From Arcobacter sp. (GTDB lineage Bacteria > Campylobacterota > Campylobacteria > Campylobacterales > Arcobacteraceae): DNA of 13,407 bases. Below are positions 5,386 through 12,583 of the stretch, in pieces (positions within the stretch are counted from its first letter, which is position 1; each line of letters begins with the position of its first letter). Position numbers and translations under genes: made by a program. The notes beneath the pieces are model-generated. The model worked only from the letters and a program-made list of their open reading frames with translations, was not told the origin of the DNA and searched no databases. The stretch covers positions 1-13,407 of the forward strand of contig DAOVXU010000022.1 of the NCBI GenBank assembly GCA_030635995.1, written 5' to 3'.

Positions 5386-7967
5386 TTTTTATCACCTTTT
5401 GATTCTAAATCCAATAAATTTTTATTTTCATTTGTTATTTCATTTTCATCAACAACAATTTTGGTAGGATTTCCATCTTCATCTAATTCTATCTCTTCAT
5501 TTTCTTTTGGACACATTGCAATACTTACAACTTTATCACCTTTTTCAACATTTACAATAGTTACACCAGATGTATTTCTACCAGCTTTTCTAATTGTTCC
5601 CATATCAACTCTTATCATTTTTCCAATAGATGTAAGTGCCATAAGGTCTTGAGTAGGATCAACTAATACATTTCCAACTACTGTTTTTCCAGTTTTAGGA
5701 GATAGTTTCATAGCTATTACACCACTTCCTGCACGATTAGTTAATCTATAAGCTTCAACTTGAGTTCTTTTACCAACACCATTTTCACTTACAGTTAATA
5801 GCTCTTGCTCTTCATTTTCTATAACATCTGCATCAACAACATAATCATTGTCAATTTTAAACTTAATACCTCTTACACCTCTTGTCGTTCTACCTTGACA
5901 TCTAGTTTTTTCAATATCAAATCTAATAACTTGACCTAATGCACTAAATATCATAAGATAATTTGAGTTTTCATTCGTAATAGATGCTGTTACTATTTCA
6001 TCCTCTTCATCAAGAACAATAGCTCTTACACCATTGCTTCTAATATTTGAAAAATCAGTTAATGATGTTCTTTTCACTACACCATTTTTAGTAAAGAAAG
6101 CTAAAGATTTTTCTTCAGCAAAATCACTTGTTGGAATTATTGCCATAATTTTTTCATCTGCTTTAAGGTTAATTAGATTTACCACTGCTTTACCTTTTGC
6201 AGTTCTACCACCTTCTGGAATTCTATAAACTTTAAGCCAATATAATTGACCAAAATTAGTAACAAACAATAATGTATCATGAGTATTTGATACAAAGAAT
6301 TTTTCAATAAAATCATCATCATGAGTTGTAACAGCAATTTTACCCTTACCACCTCTTTTTTGTTTATCGTATTGTTTAATTGGAACTCTTTTTACATAAC
6401 CATTATGTGTAATTGTAACCACCATAGGTTCATTAGGGATTAAATCTTCAATATCAATATCATCATAAGAATCTTCAATATCAGTTCTTCTATCTGCTAT
6501 TAATTTCCCCATTTTATCTTTTACTTCAGCATACTTATCTCTAGTTTCTACTAATTCTTCTTTAATAATATTATTTAAAATATCTTCACTTTTTAAGATA
6601 GCTTCTAATTCTTCAATTAGTTTATGAAGCATTCTTAACTCTTCTTCTAATTTTTCTCTTGAAAGACCTGTAAGTCTCCCTAATCTCATATCTAAAATAG
6701 CTTTTGCTTGAATTTCAGAAAGATCAAAAGCAGCACAAAGTTTTTCACTTGCATCTGTATCATTTGCAGAAGATTTAATAATTTTAATAACTTCATCAAT
6801 ATTATCTAAGGCTATTTTTAAACCTTCAAGTATATGAGCTCTTGCTTTCGCTTTTTCAAGATCAAATATTGTTCTTCGTATAATTACTGTTTTTCTATGA
6901 TTTAAAAAGATATTTAAAACTTGAGGAAGTGTAAATATTTTTGGTTCTTTATTTTGAACTGCTAACATAATAGTACCAAATGTTATTTGTAATGGAGTTT
7001 GCTTATAAAGATTATTCATAACTATCTCAGCCATTGCATCTTTTTTAAGTTCAATTACAACTCTAGTACCTTCTCTATCTGATTCATCTCTAACTTCACT
7101 AATACCCTCAAGCATTTTATCTCTTGTAAGGTGAGCAATTTGTTCTACAAGTCTAGCTTTATTTACTTGATATGGTAATTCATCAAGGACAATAATCTCT
7201 TTTCTACCTTTTGTTTCAATATGATGTTTTGATCTAACTTTAACTCTACCACGACCCGTAGTATAAGCATCAATGATACCTCTTCTTCCAAATATAGTTC
7301 CACCAGTAGGAAAATCAGGACCTTTTATAAACTCCATAAGATCTTCAGCAGTAGCATCTGCATGATCAATTATGTGAAGTAGGGCGTTCATAACTTCAGT
7401 TGGATTATGTGGTGGTATTTTTGTAGCCATACCAACAGCAATACCCTCTGAACCATTGATAAGTAATGCAGGGATTCTAGTTGGCAGAACAGATGGTTCA
7501 CTACCTGTATCATCATAAGTAGCTACAAAATTTACTGTATCTTTATCAATATCTTTTAAAATATCTTCACTAAGTTTTGTCATTCTAGCTTCTGTATATC
7601 TCATAGCAGCTGCACTATCACCATCTACTGAACCAAAGTTACCTTGACCATCTACAAGTGGAATTCTCATAGAAAAATTTTGAGCCATTCTTACAAGAGC
7701 ATCATAAACAGAATTATCACCATGTGGATGGTATTTACCAATAACATCACCAACGATACGAGCAGATTTTTTATAAGAAGCTTTTGAGCTTAGATTTAAA
7801 TCGTGCATAGCATATAAAATTCTTCTATGAACTGGCTTTAAACCATCTCTAGCATCTGGCAATGCTCGACCAATAATTACACTCATAGAGTAGTCTAAAT
7901 AAGAAGCTTTTACTGAGTCTTCTATCTTTATATCAATGATATCTTGTGATTCAAAAAGATTATCCAT
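5382..7967 (-). CDS. gyrA: DNA gyrase subunit A
   Basis: GyrA is the DNA breakage-reunion subunit of gyrase, which introduces negative supercoils with GyrB. The 861 residues are complete. The catalytic tyrosine is Y124 in AAMRYTEARM, preceded by the quinolone-determining region KYHPHGDNSVYD (78-89). A coiled-coil arm covers about 365-490. The GyrA box QKRGGKG (536-542) opens the C-terminal DNA-wrapping beta-pinwheel (about 515-820), confirming gyrase and not ParC. An acidic tail (822-861) follows. AAAGG lies about 11 bases before the ATG. Residues 85-86 are Asn-Ser, against Ser-Ala in E. coli and Thr at this position in susceptible Arcobacter butzleri as I recall. The gene leads the gyrA-asd-yqhA unit. 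Confidence 0.97.
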   Translation of the reverse strand: MDNLFESQDIIDIKIEDSVKASYLDYSMSVIIGRALPDARDGLKPVHRRILYAMHDLNLSSKASYKKSARIVGDVIGKYHPHGDNSVYDALVRMAQNFSMRIPLVDGQGNFGSVDGDSAAAMRYTEARMTKLSEDILKDIDKDTVNFVATYDDTGSEPSVLPTRIPALLINGSEGIAVGMATKIPPHNPTEVMNALLHIIDHADATAEDLMEFIKGPDFPTGGTIFGRRGIIDAYTTGRGRVKVRSKHHIETKGRKEIIVLDELPYQVNKARLVEQIAHLTRDKMLEGISEVRDESDREGTRVVIELKKDAMAEIVMNNLYKQTPLQITFGTIMLAVQNKEPKIFTLPQVLNIFLNHRKTVIIRRTIFDLEKAKARAHILEGLKIALDNIDEVIKIIKSSANDTDASEKLCAAFDLSEIQAKAILDMRLGRLTGLSREKLEEELRMLHKLIEELEAILKSEDILNNIIKEELVETRDKYAEVKDKMGKLIADRRTDIEDSYDDIDIEDLIPNEPMVVTITHNGYVKRVPIKQYDKQKRGGKGKIAVTTHDDDFIEKFFVSNTHDTLLFVTNFGQLYWLKVYRIPEGGRTAKGKAVVNLINLKADEKIMAIIPTSDFAEEKSLAFFTKNGVVKRTSLTDFSNIRSNGVRAIVLDEEDEIVTASITNENSNYLMIFSALGQVIRFDIEKTRCQGRTTRGVRGIKFKIDNDYVVDADVIENEEQELLTVSENGVGKRTQVEAYRLTNRAGSGVIAMKLSPKTGKTVVGNVLVDPTQDLMALTSIGKMIRVDMGTIRKAGRNTSGVTIVNVEKGDKVVSIAMCPKENEEIELDEDGNPTKIVVDENEITNENKNLLDLESKGDKK

Positions 7968-8011
7968 ATTTTATGTTACCTTTGTTTAAAGTTATTATTC
8001 AATTTGGTACT

Positions 8012-8024
8012 ATTTTAGCTAAAA
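8012..8024 (-). promoter_or_regulatory. Candidate gyrA promoter -10 region
   Basis: The - strand carries TAAAAT (8017-8012) preceded by a run of Ts, the pattern of Campylobacterota sigma-70 promoters, where a T-rich block replaces a clear -35. It would give a leader of about 35-40 bases before the gyrA ATG. The site also lies in a small palindrome TTTTAGCTAAAA (8013-8024). The assignment is tentative. Confidence 0.35.
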
Positions 8025-8061
8025 ATCACTTAATATACCTTGTTTCAGTTATCTTAAAAAT

Positions 8062-8100
8062 AAAAAAAGGTTAAGATATTTAATCTTAACCTTTTTTTTT
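8062..8100. terminator. Strong bidirectional rho-independent terminator
   Basis: Arms AAAAAAAGGTTAAGAT (8062-8077) and ATCTTAACCTTTTTTT (8083-8098) pair perfectly around the loop ATTTA. Runs of T follow the stem on both strands. It lies 23 bases past the DUF465 gene in its direction of transcription and separates that unit from the gyrA promoter. Confidence 0.92.
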
Positions 8101-8120
8101 TATTTCTTTCTATTCAAATA

Positions 8121-8348
8121 TTATGAATTAGCGTTTTTAAAATCCATAATCATAGCATAAGCTTCATCTTTAAGTTTTAGTTTTTCTTTTTTCATTGATT
8201 CAACTTCTGTTGGATTGATGTGATCAACACCACCCTCTTCAGCTTTTTCTATTTTATCATGAAGTTCATTGTGCTTATTAAATACTTTCTTAAAGTGAGC
8301 ATTACTTGTTTTTAATTCTGTTACTATTTCTCTGTGTTCGTGAAACAT
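8121..8348 (-). CDS. DUF465 (YdcH-like) small coiled-coil protein
   Basis: This 75-residue charged protein matches the DUF465/YdcH family in length and pattern. It begins MFHEHREIV, has a first helix through residue 37 with the H-x-x-L/H-x-x-I spacing of the family (FNKHNELHDKIEKAE), a loop, and a second helix with the conserved MKKEKLKLKDE (52-62). E. coli YdcH, 74 residues as I remember it, has the same two-helix layout and the same MKKxKLxLKDE core. No biochemical role is established. AAGGA about 7 bases before the ATG supports the start. It follows argJ by 44 bases on the same strand and is closed by the terminator at 8062-8100. Confidence 0.85.
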   Translation of the reverse strand: MFHEHREIVTELKTSNAHFKKVFNKHNELHDKIEKAEEGGVDHINPTEVESMKKEKLKLKDEAYAMIMDFKNANS

Positions 8349-8374
8349 ATCAATTCCTTGTGTTAATTTTCGGT

Positions 8375-8380
8375 ATTATA
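8375..8380 (-). promoter_or_regulatory. Probable -10 element of the DUF465 gene
   Basis: TATAAT on the - strand (8380-8375), in the 44-base gap after argJ, would start transcription near 8368, about 20 bases before the DUF465 ATG. No good -35 is visible. This would let the small protein be made independently of argJ. Confidence 0.4.
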
Positions 8381-8392
8381 TCTAATTTATAC

Positions 8393-9583
8393 TTATGTTC
8401 TATAGTCTGCATTTATTTTAACATATTCATAACCTAAATCACATCCATATGCTGTAAAATTACCATTAGCTAAACCTAAATCACAAATTATTTTAAACTT
8501 ATTTTGTTGTAAAATTTTAGAAGCTTTTAATTCAGTCTCTTTATCAAAATATATTGAACCTTTGTCATATACAAGTATATTTCCAAAAGTTATAGTTAAA
8601 CTATCTTCAGAGCATTTAGCACCACTAGCACCTATTGTTGAAGCTATTCGTCCCCAATTTGGATCTTCTCCAAATAGAGCAGTTTTCACTAAAAGTGAAT
8701 TTGAAAGTGATTTTGCTATTAACTCTGCTTCTTCATTATTTAATGCTCCATTTACTTCAAATGCAACTGCTTTTTTAGCCCCTTCACCATCTGAAACCAT
8801 CAACATTGCCATATCATCCATAACTAATTGTAAAGCCTCTTTAAAAGCCTCTTTATCATACGAACTTGATTTTCCATTACTTAGTAACATAACAGTATCA
8901 TTTGTAGAGGTATCACCATCTACGCTAATAGCATTAAAAGTAGTTTTTGTATTTAAAGTTAATAACTCTTTCATATCTTCTTTTGGTACTTGTGCATCTG
9001 TACATATAAAACAAAGCATTGTTGCTAAGTTTGGATTTATCATACCTGCACCTTTTGCAACTGCACCTATTTTAAATATACTTCCATCTTCAAGTTTAAC
9101 TTCATAAAAAGAACTTTTAGAGTAACTATCTGTTGTCATAATAGCTTTAGATAAACTATCTCCATCTTTTTTTGATAAATCAAATTCAATAGCACAATCT
9201 AAAATCTTTTGTTTTGGTAGTGGTACACCAATTACACCAGTACTACTCATAATTGGATTTTTTATATTTGTATGTATATCTTTTAGATTATTAAAAATCT
9301 CATCTATATCTTCAATTCCAGCTTTTCCTGTCATTGCATTTGCATTTTTTGCATTTATTAAAACAAAGTTTGATTTAAAATCTTTATCATATTGTAAAAA
9401 ATGTTTTAAAGGTGCTGCTTGAAATTTATTTAAAGTAAATATAGATTCAACTTCACATATAGTATCACTATATATAAAACCTACATCTAAAGCACCATTT
9501 GGTTTTAACCCAGCACTTACACCATCACAATAGAAGCCATCTATATCGCTTATTGTCCCTTTTATAGGAAATATACTAAACAT
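8393..9583 (-). CDS. argJ: Glutamate N-acetyltransferase / amino-acid acetyltransferase (ornithine acetyltransferase)
   Basis: ArgJ recycles the acetyl group from N-acetylornithine to glutamate in arginine synthesis, and some members also use acetyl-CoA. The precursor cleaves itself before a threonine to give alpha and beta chains. In 396 residues I see STGVIG (114-119, oxyanion-hole region), the cleavage block KGAGMINPNLATML with nucleophile T188, SVDGDTSTND (220-229), GEDPNWGR (305-312) and the typical C-terminal YVKINADYRT. AAGGA lies 7 bases before the ATG. No other arg gene is present. Only about 20 bases separate the rpmB terminator from the argJ ATG, so how argJ is transcribed is unclear. 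Whether it is mono- or bifunctional cannot be read from the sequence. Confidence 0.94.
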   Translation of the reverse strand: MFSIFPIKGTISDIDGFYCDGVSAGLKPNGALDVGFIYSDTICEVESIFTLNKFQAAPLKHFLQYDKDFKSNFVLINAKNANAMTGKAGIEDIDEIFNNLKDIHTNIKNPIMSSTGVIGVPLPKQKILDCAIEFDLSKKDGDSLSKAIMTTDSYSKSSFYEVKLEDGSIFKIGAVAKGAGMINPNLATMLCFICTDAQVPKEDMKELLTLNTKTTFNAISVDGDTSTNDTVMLLSNGKSSSYDKEAFKEALQLVMDDMAMLMVSDGEGAKKAVAFEVNGALNNEEAELIAKSLSNSLLVKTALFGEDPNWGRIASTIGASGAKCSEDSLTITFGNILVYDKGSIYFDKETELKASKILQQNKFKIICDLGLANGNFTAYGCDLGYEYVKINADYRT

Positions 9584-9603
9584 TTTATGTCCTTTTTATA
9601 TAT

Positions 9604-9638
9604 AAAAAAAGGTGTATTGCAAAAGCAACACACCTTTT
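9604..9638 (-). terminator. Rho-independent terminator of rpmB
   Basis: On the - strand the arm AAAAGGTGTGTTGC (9638-9625), a TTTT loop and GCAATACACCTTTT (9620-9607) pair with one mismatch, followed by further Ts to 9604. It starts 25 bases after the rpmB stop. Because argJ begins just 21 bases further on, this element may also control read-through into argJ. Confidence 0.88.
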
Positions 9639-9662
9639 AAGTTGTTCTAATTAGTTTTCTAA

Positions 9663-9851
9663 CTATGAATTCTTTTTAAGAGTTCTTAATTCTTTTGCAG
9701 AAATTCTAATTTTTCTTGAAGTACCATCTTCAAGTGTAATTCTTACAGTTCTTAAGTTTGGTAAAAATCTTCTTTTAGTTCTGTTCTTTGCGTGAGAAAC
9801 ATTGTTTCCGCTCATTGGACCTTTTCCAGATATCATACATCTTCTTGCCAT
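9663..9851 (-). CDS. rpmB: 50S ribosomal protein L28
   Basis: L28 is a small protein of the large ribosomal subunit. The 62 residues show the family N-terminus MARRCMISGKGPMSGNNVSHA, then KRRFLPNLRTVRI and the C-terminal RISAKELRTLKK. It is the short form seen in many bacteria; the E. coli protein is about 78 residues. It has one cysteine (C5), so it is a zinc-free type without the four-cysteine motif. AAGGA about 8 bases before the ATG confirms the start. A terminator follows, so it forms its own unit or the end of the ligA-rseP-yggS run. Confidence 0.96.
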   Translation of the reverse strand: MARRCMISGKGPMSGNNVSHAKNRTKRRFLPNLRTVRITLEDGTSRKIRISAKELRTLKKNS

Positions 9852-9897
9852 TTTAGTTTCCTTAGGTGTTTATTTTAAGTACACTAAAAGTGAGTGC

Positions 9898-9903
9898 CTT
9901 ATA
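9898..9903 (-). promoter_or_regulatory. Tentative rpmB -10 element
   Basis: TATAAG on the - strand (9903-9898), one base off consensus, sits in the 98-base gap between the radical SAM gene and rpmB and would give a leader of about 40 bases. The rest of the gap is AT-rich, with short repeats of TTTAAAATTTA type near the radical SAM stop. No intrinsic terminator with a U-run is visible there. Confidence 0.3.
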
Positions 9904-9949
9904 TTTTGTGAAATAATAGCTAAGTTTATCTTAAAATTTACTTTAAAAT

Positions 9950-10804
9950 TTAAGCAAACCTATCTTTAAAACTACACTTTTGGCACAATTCTTCAACTGC
10001 GATATTATTTTTAAAGCCATTGATTATATTTTGTGTTCTTTTACTATTTAATATAGTATCTAAACTACTGTCAAATATATTCCCCAAATCAATGCATCCA
10101 AAACTATCCAAACAGCAAGGTACTACTTTACCAGAAGCAAGTATTGCAAAATGTGATTTTAAACCATAGCAATTAGAATGTGAAAAATGGGTAGAGTTTA
10201 AACTAGGCCAAGTAAAATATTCATCAAAATCTATTAAAACTTTATTTGCCAATCTTATTGATTTCGTTTTATTAATATTATTTAAATCAATACTAAATTT
10301 ATCTGATAATATTTTATACACTTTTTGATTAAATGCCTCTTCACTTAAATTATCATCTAAATTCCAAAGTCTAAAGTTTATAAAAAATTGTTTATTTTGT
10401 TTTATTTTTTCCATTGAAAGTTCAATCATAGGCTCCAAATAACTCTCCAAACTCATTTTCATATCATTTTTATTAAAGCTATTTATTGAAAAATTTATCT
10501 GTTTTATTGCATCGTGTAGAAAAGTATCTATTGAAAAGTTTTTCATATAATACCCAGTAGTTACAAGCTCAACTTTTAAATTATATTTAAAAGCTAAATC
10601 TAAATATAAAGCTAAATTTTTAAGAACTAAAGGATCACCAAATACATGAAAAGTGATAACATTTGTATATAAAGTAACTTGTTTTAAAATATTTTCAAAC
10701 TTCTCTAAAGATATAGTTTGATTTTGCAGTGTTTTTGTGGGGCAAAAGTCACAACTCAATCCACAAATATTTGTAACTTCTATATATACTTTATTAAATT
10801 TCAT
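9950..10804 (-). CDS. Radical SAM / SPASM-like protein of unknown substrate
   Basis: Residues 14-21 (CGLSCDFC) form the CxxxCxxC site that binds the S-adenosylmethionine-activating 4Fe-4S cluster. HVFGDPLV (53-60) stands where the family has the GEP motif. The C-terminal 75 residues resemble a SPASM/twitch auxiliary-cluster domain: C212, then GKVVPCC (C230, C231), C237, the LGNIFDSSLDTI segment, and a final CxxC (C274, C277). At 284 residues it is short for a SPASM protein, most of which exceed 340. Such enzymes modify peptides, proteins or small molecules, but no precursor peptide is visible nearby. It begins 10 bases after yggS with a weak Shine-Dalgarno sequence, so expression is probably coupled to yggS. 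I cannot name its substrate. Confidence 0.8.
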   Translation of the reverse strand: MKFNKVYIEVTNICGLSCDFCPTKTLQNQTISLEKFENILKQVTLYTNVITFHVFGDPLVLKNLALYLDLAFKYNLKVELVTTGYYMKNFSIDTFLHDAIKQINFSINSFNKNDMKMSLESYLEPMIELSMEKIKQNKQFFINFRLWNLDDNLSEEAFNQKVYKILSDKFSIDLNNINKTKSIRLANKVLIDFDEYFTWPSLNSTHFSHSNCYGLKSHFAILASGKVVPCCLDSFGCIDLGNIFDSSLDTILNSKRTQNIINGFKNNIAVEELCQKCSFKDRFA

Positions 10805-10814
10805 TAAGAGGCAC

Positions 10815-11492
10815 TTACTTAAATAAAGCAGAACCTACACGAATCATATTTGACCCACATAATATAGCTAAAGAGTAGTCACTACTCATACCCATAGAAC
10901 ATATAGTTGCACCTTCACATTTATCAAAAATAGATTTTGTAGTTTCAAAACTTTGTTTGATAATTGTTTTATCTTCACTGTGTGCACCTATACTCATAAC
11001 ACCTTTAAGATGTATATTTGAATATTTTTCAGATATCTCTTTATATATAGCCACTGCATCATTAGGATTTACACCAGATTTACTATCTTCATTTGCACTA
11101 TTTACTTGAAGTAAACAATTCATTGTTTTACCTTTAGCTTTAAGTTTTTTGTCCAACTCTTGTGCTAAATCTAAACTATCAAGTGAGTGCATTAAAGTTG
11201 GATTTAAATCTATAAGATTATTTATCTTATTTTTTTGTAAACTACCTATAAAATGCCAAGATAGTGGCGTATCATCTAAAGCTATTGATTTATCTTTTAA
11301 ATCTTGTACTTTATTCTCACCAAATGCTCTTTGCCCAGCTTTATATAAAATCTTGATCTCTTCAACTGTGCTATATTTACTAACCGCAACCAATTGTACT
11401 ATACAGTGGTCACTTACTTGAAGTCTTGAAAACTCTACCTGAGTTATAACTTTATCTAAGTTTTCTATCGCTTTTTCATGTGTAATCATCAT
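10815..11492 (-). CDS. yggS: YggS/PLPBP family pyridoxal phosphate homeostasis protein
   Basis: This TIM-barrel protein binds pyridoxal 5'-phosphate and helps control vitamin B6 and amino-acid pools; no catalytic reaction is established for the family. In 225 residues it shows LVAVSKYS with PLP lysine K39, FGENKVQDL (58-66), WHFIGSLQKNK (79-89), GVMSIG (164-169), MGMSSDYSLAI (200-210) and RVGSALF (218-224). Two ATGs stand side by side at the start. AGGA is only 3 bases from the first (11492) and 6 from the second (11489), so the second may be the true start. rseP ends 7 bases upstream and the radical SAM gene begins 10 bases downstream, so the three are likely co-transcribed. Confidence 0.93.
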   Translation of the reverse strand: MMITHEKAIENLDKVITQVEFSRLQVSDHCIVQLVAVSKYSTVEEIKILYKAGQRAFGENKVQDLKDKSIALDDTPLSWHFIGSLQKNKINNLIDLNPTLMHSLDSLDLAQELDKKLKAKGKTMNCLLQVNSANEDSKSGVNPNDAVAIYKEISEKYSNIHLKGVMSIGAHSEDKTIIKQSFETTKSIFDKCEGATICSMGMSSDYSLAILCGSNMIRVGSALFK

Positions 11493-11499
11493 CTATCCT

Positions 11500-12549
11500 T
11501 TAAAAAAATCTATTTATATCATTATAAAGTCCAAGTATCATTAGACTTGCCAACATTACCCAACCTACAATTGTAAGTTGAATTAACATCTTTTCACTTG
11601 GCTTTCTTTTCGTAATCATCTCATATAAGTTAAACATTATATGTCCACCATCAAGAGCAGGGATTGGTAAAAGATTTAATACCCCTAAGTTTACAGAGAT
11701 TAAAGCACCAATTATAAAAATTGCTACAATTCCATTTTGTGAAGCATCAGATATAACTTTTCCAATAGTTATAACTCCACCAACCTCACTACTAGGCACT
11801 ATCCCTTGAAGTAACTTTTGTACACCTTGAAATATCATAGTACTAGCTTCAATAGTCTTATCATAAGCAAATCCAAGACCATCAGATAGCCCATAAGATG
11901 TTGTTACTAAAATAGGAGCAGGGGAGATACCTATCATCATCTTTTTTATATCTTCTTTAAACATATTTTTACTATCAGTTAGTCTTGCTCTAAGTGTAAA
12001 TACTCTTACTTTATTATCTCTTTGAACAACAAATTTCATAGCTGTATCAGATGTTTTAATCACTTTACTTAAATCAGTCCAAGTGTATATTTTAGTATTA
12101 TTTATCTGGATAATTTTATCATTTTTAAGCAATCCCGCAATTTGAGCAGGGGAATCTTTTACAACCCCACCAATAGTAGAACCTAAAGTTTGGTGTCCCA
12201 TAAGAGCAATAGCAAAATATAAAACAAAAGCCAAAAGAAAATTTGCCCCAGGACCAGCAAGAAGTATAAGTATCCTTTTAAAAGGGGATAACATATTATA
12301 ACTATCTGCATCTGTACTTAGTTTTGCAGGGTCTAGATCCTCTTGCCCTTTCATCTTCACATATCCACCAAGTGGTAGAAGTGATAAACTCCATCTAGTC
12401 CCCATAAACTCTTTAGTAAAAAGCTTAGGACCAAATCCTATAGAAAAATCATAAACTTTAACACCTAAATATCTTGCAACGCTAAAATGCCCCAATTCAT
12501 GTATAAAAACCAACACTGACAATACTAATAAAAATGTAACTGTACCCAA
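11500..12549 (-). CDS. rseP: RseP/RasP site-2 intramembrane zinc metalloprotease
   Basis: RseP cuts membrane-anchored substrates such as anti-sigma factors and remnant signal peptides within the inner membrane. It has 349 residues. The zinc site HELGH (H17, E18, H21) is in the first membrane helix, a single PDZ domain covers about 123-190, and the third zinc ligand D300 lies in NLLPIPALDGGH (292-303). Hydrophobic segments fall at about 2-22, 93-117, 270-295 and 322-342. E. coli RseP is longer and has two PDZ domains. The start is TTG at 12549 with AAGGG 7 bases upstream. The catalytic motif at residue 17 leaves no room for a later start. No rse regulator gene is in the window. Confidence 0.93.
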   Translation of the reverse strand: MGTVTFLLVLSVLVFIHELGHFSVARYLGVKVYDFSIGFGPKLFTKEFMGTRWSLSLLPLGGYVKMKGQEDLDPAKLSTDADSYNMLSPFKRILILLAGPGANFLLAFVLYFAIALMGHQTLGSTIGGVVKDSPAQIAGLLKNDKIIQINNTKIYTWTDLSKVIKTSDTAMKFVVQRDNKVRVFTLRARLTDSKNMFKEDIKKMMIGISPAPILVTTSYGLSDGLGFAYDKTIEASTMIFQGVQKLLQGIVPSSEVGGVITIGKVISDASQNGIVAIFIIGALISVNLGVLNLLPIPALDGGHIMFNLYEMITKRKPSEKMLIQLTIVGWVMLASLMILGLYNDINRFF

Positions 12550-12567
12550 AAATATCCCTTATCTTAA

Positions 12568-12583
12568 ATAATTCGCGAATTAT
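12568..12583. repeat. Perfect 16-base palindrome between ligA and rseP
   Basis: ATAATTCGCGAATTAT reads the same on both strands with no spacer. It contains the ligA stop codon (12582-12580) and ends a few bases before the rseP Shine-Dalgarno sequence. The CGCG core stands out in this AT-rich genome. It could be a dimeric regulator site or chance; nothing links it to a named factor. Confidence 0.6.

Noticed and set aside
5086..6228. Short + strand open frames opposite asd and gyrA
   Set aside because: They are 60-65 codons long, antisense to conserved regions and without start signals; shadows of AT-rich coding sequence.
8013..8024. TTTTAGCTAAAA palindrome upstream of gyrA as a regulator site
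   Set aside because: Short and almost pure A/T around AGCT, readily expected by chance here; noted only as part of the candidate promoter.
8562..9107. 181-codon open frame on the + strand inside argJ
   Set aside because: It is antisense to conserved argJ motifs, including the cleavage site, and no ribosome site or recognisable domain is present.
9852..9949. Possible leader or riboswitch upstream of rpmB
   Set aside because: Only a 4-base stem (CACT/AGTG near 9883) and AT-rich repeats are visible, with no known leader pattern.
11149..11421. 90-codon + strand open frame inside yggS
   Set aside because: Antisense to the PLP-binding core of YggS, with no start context or domain.
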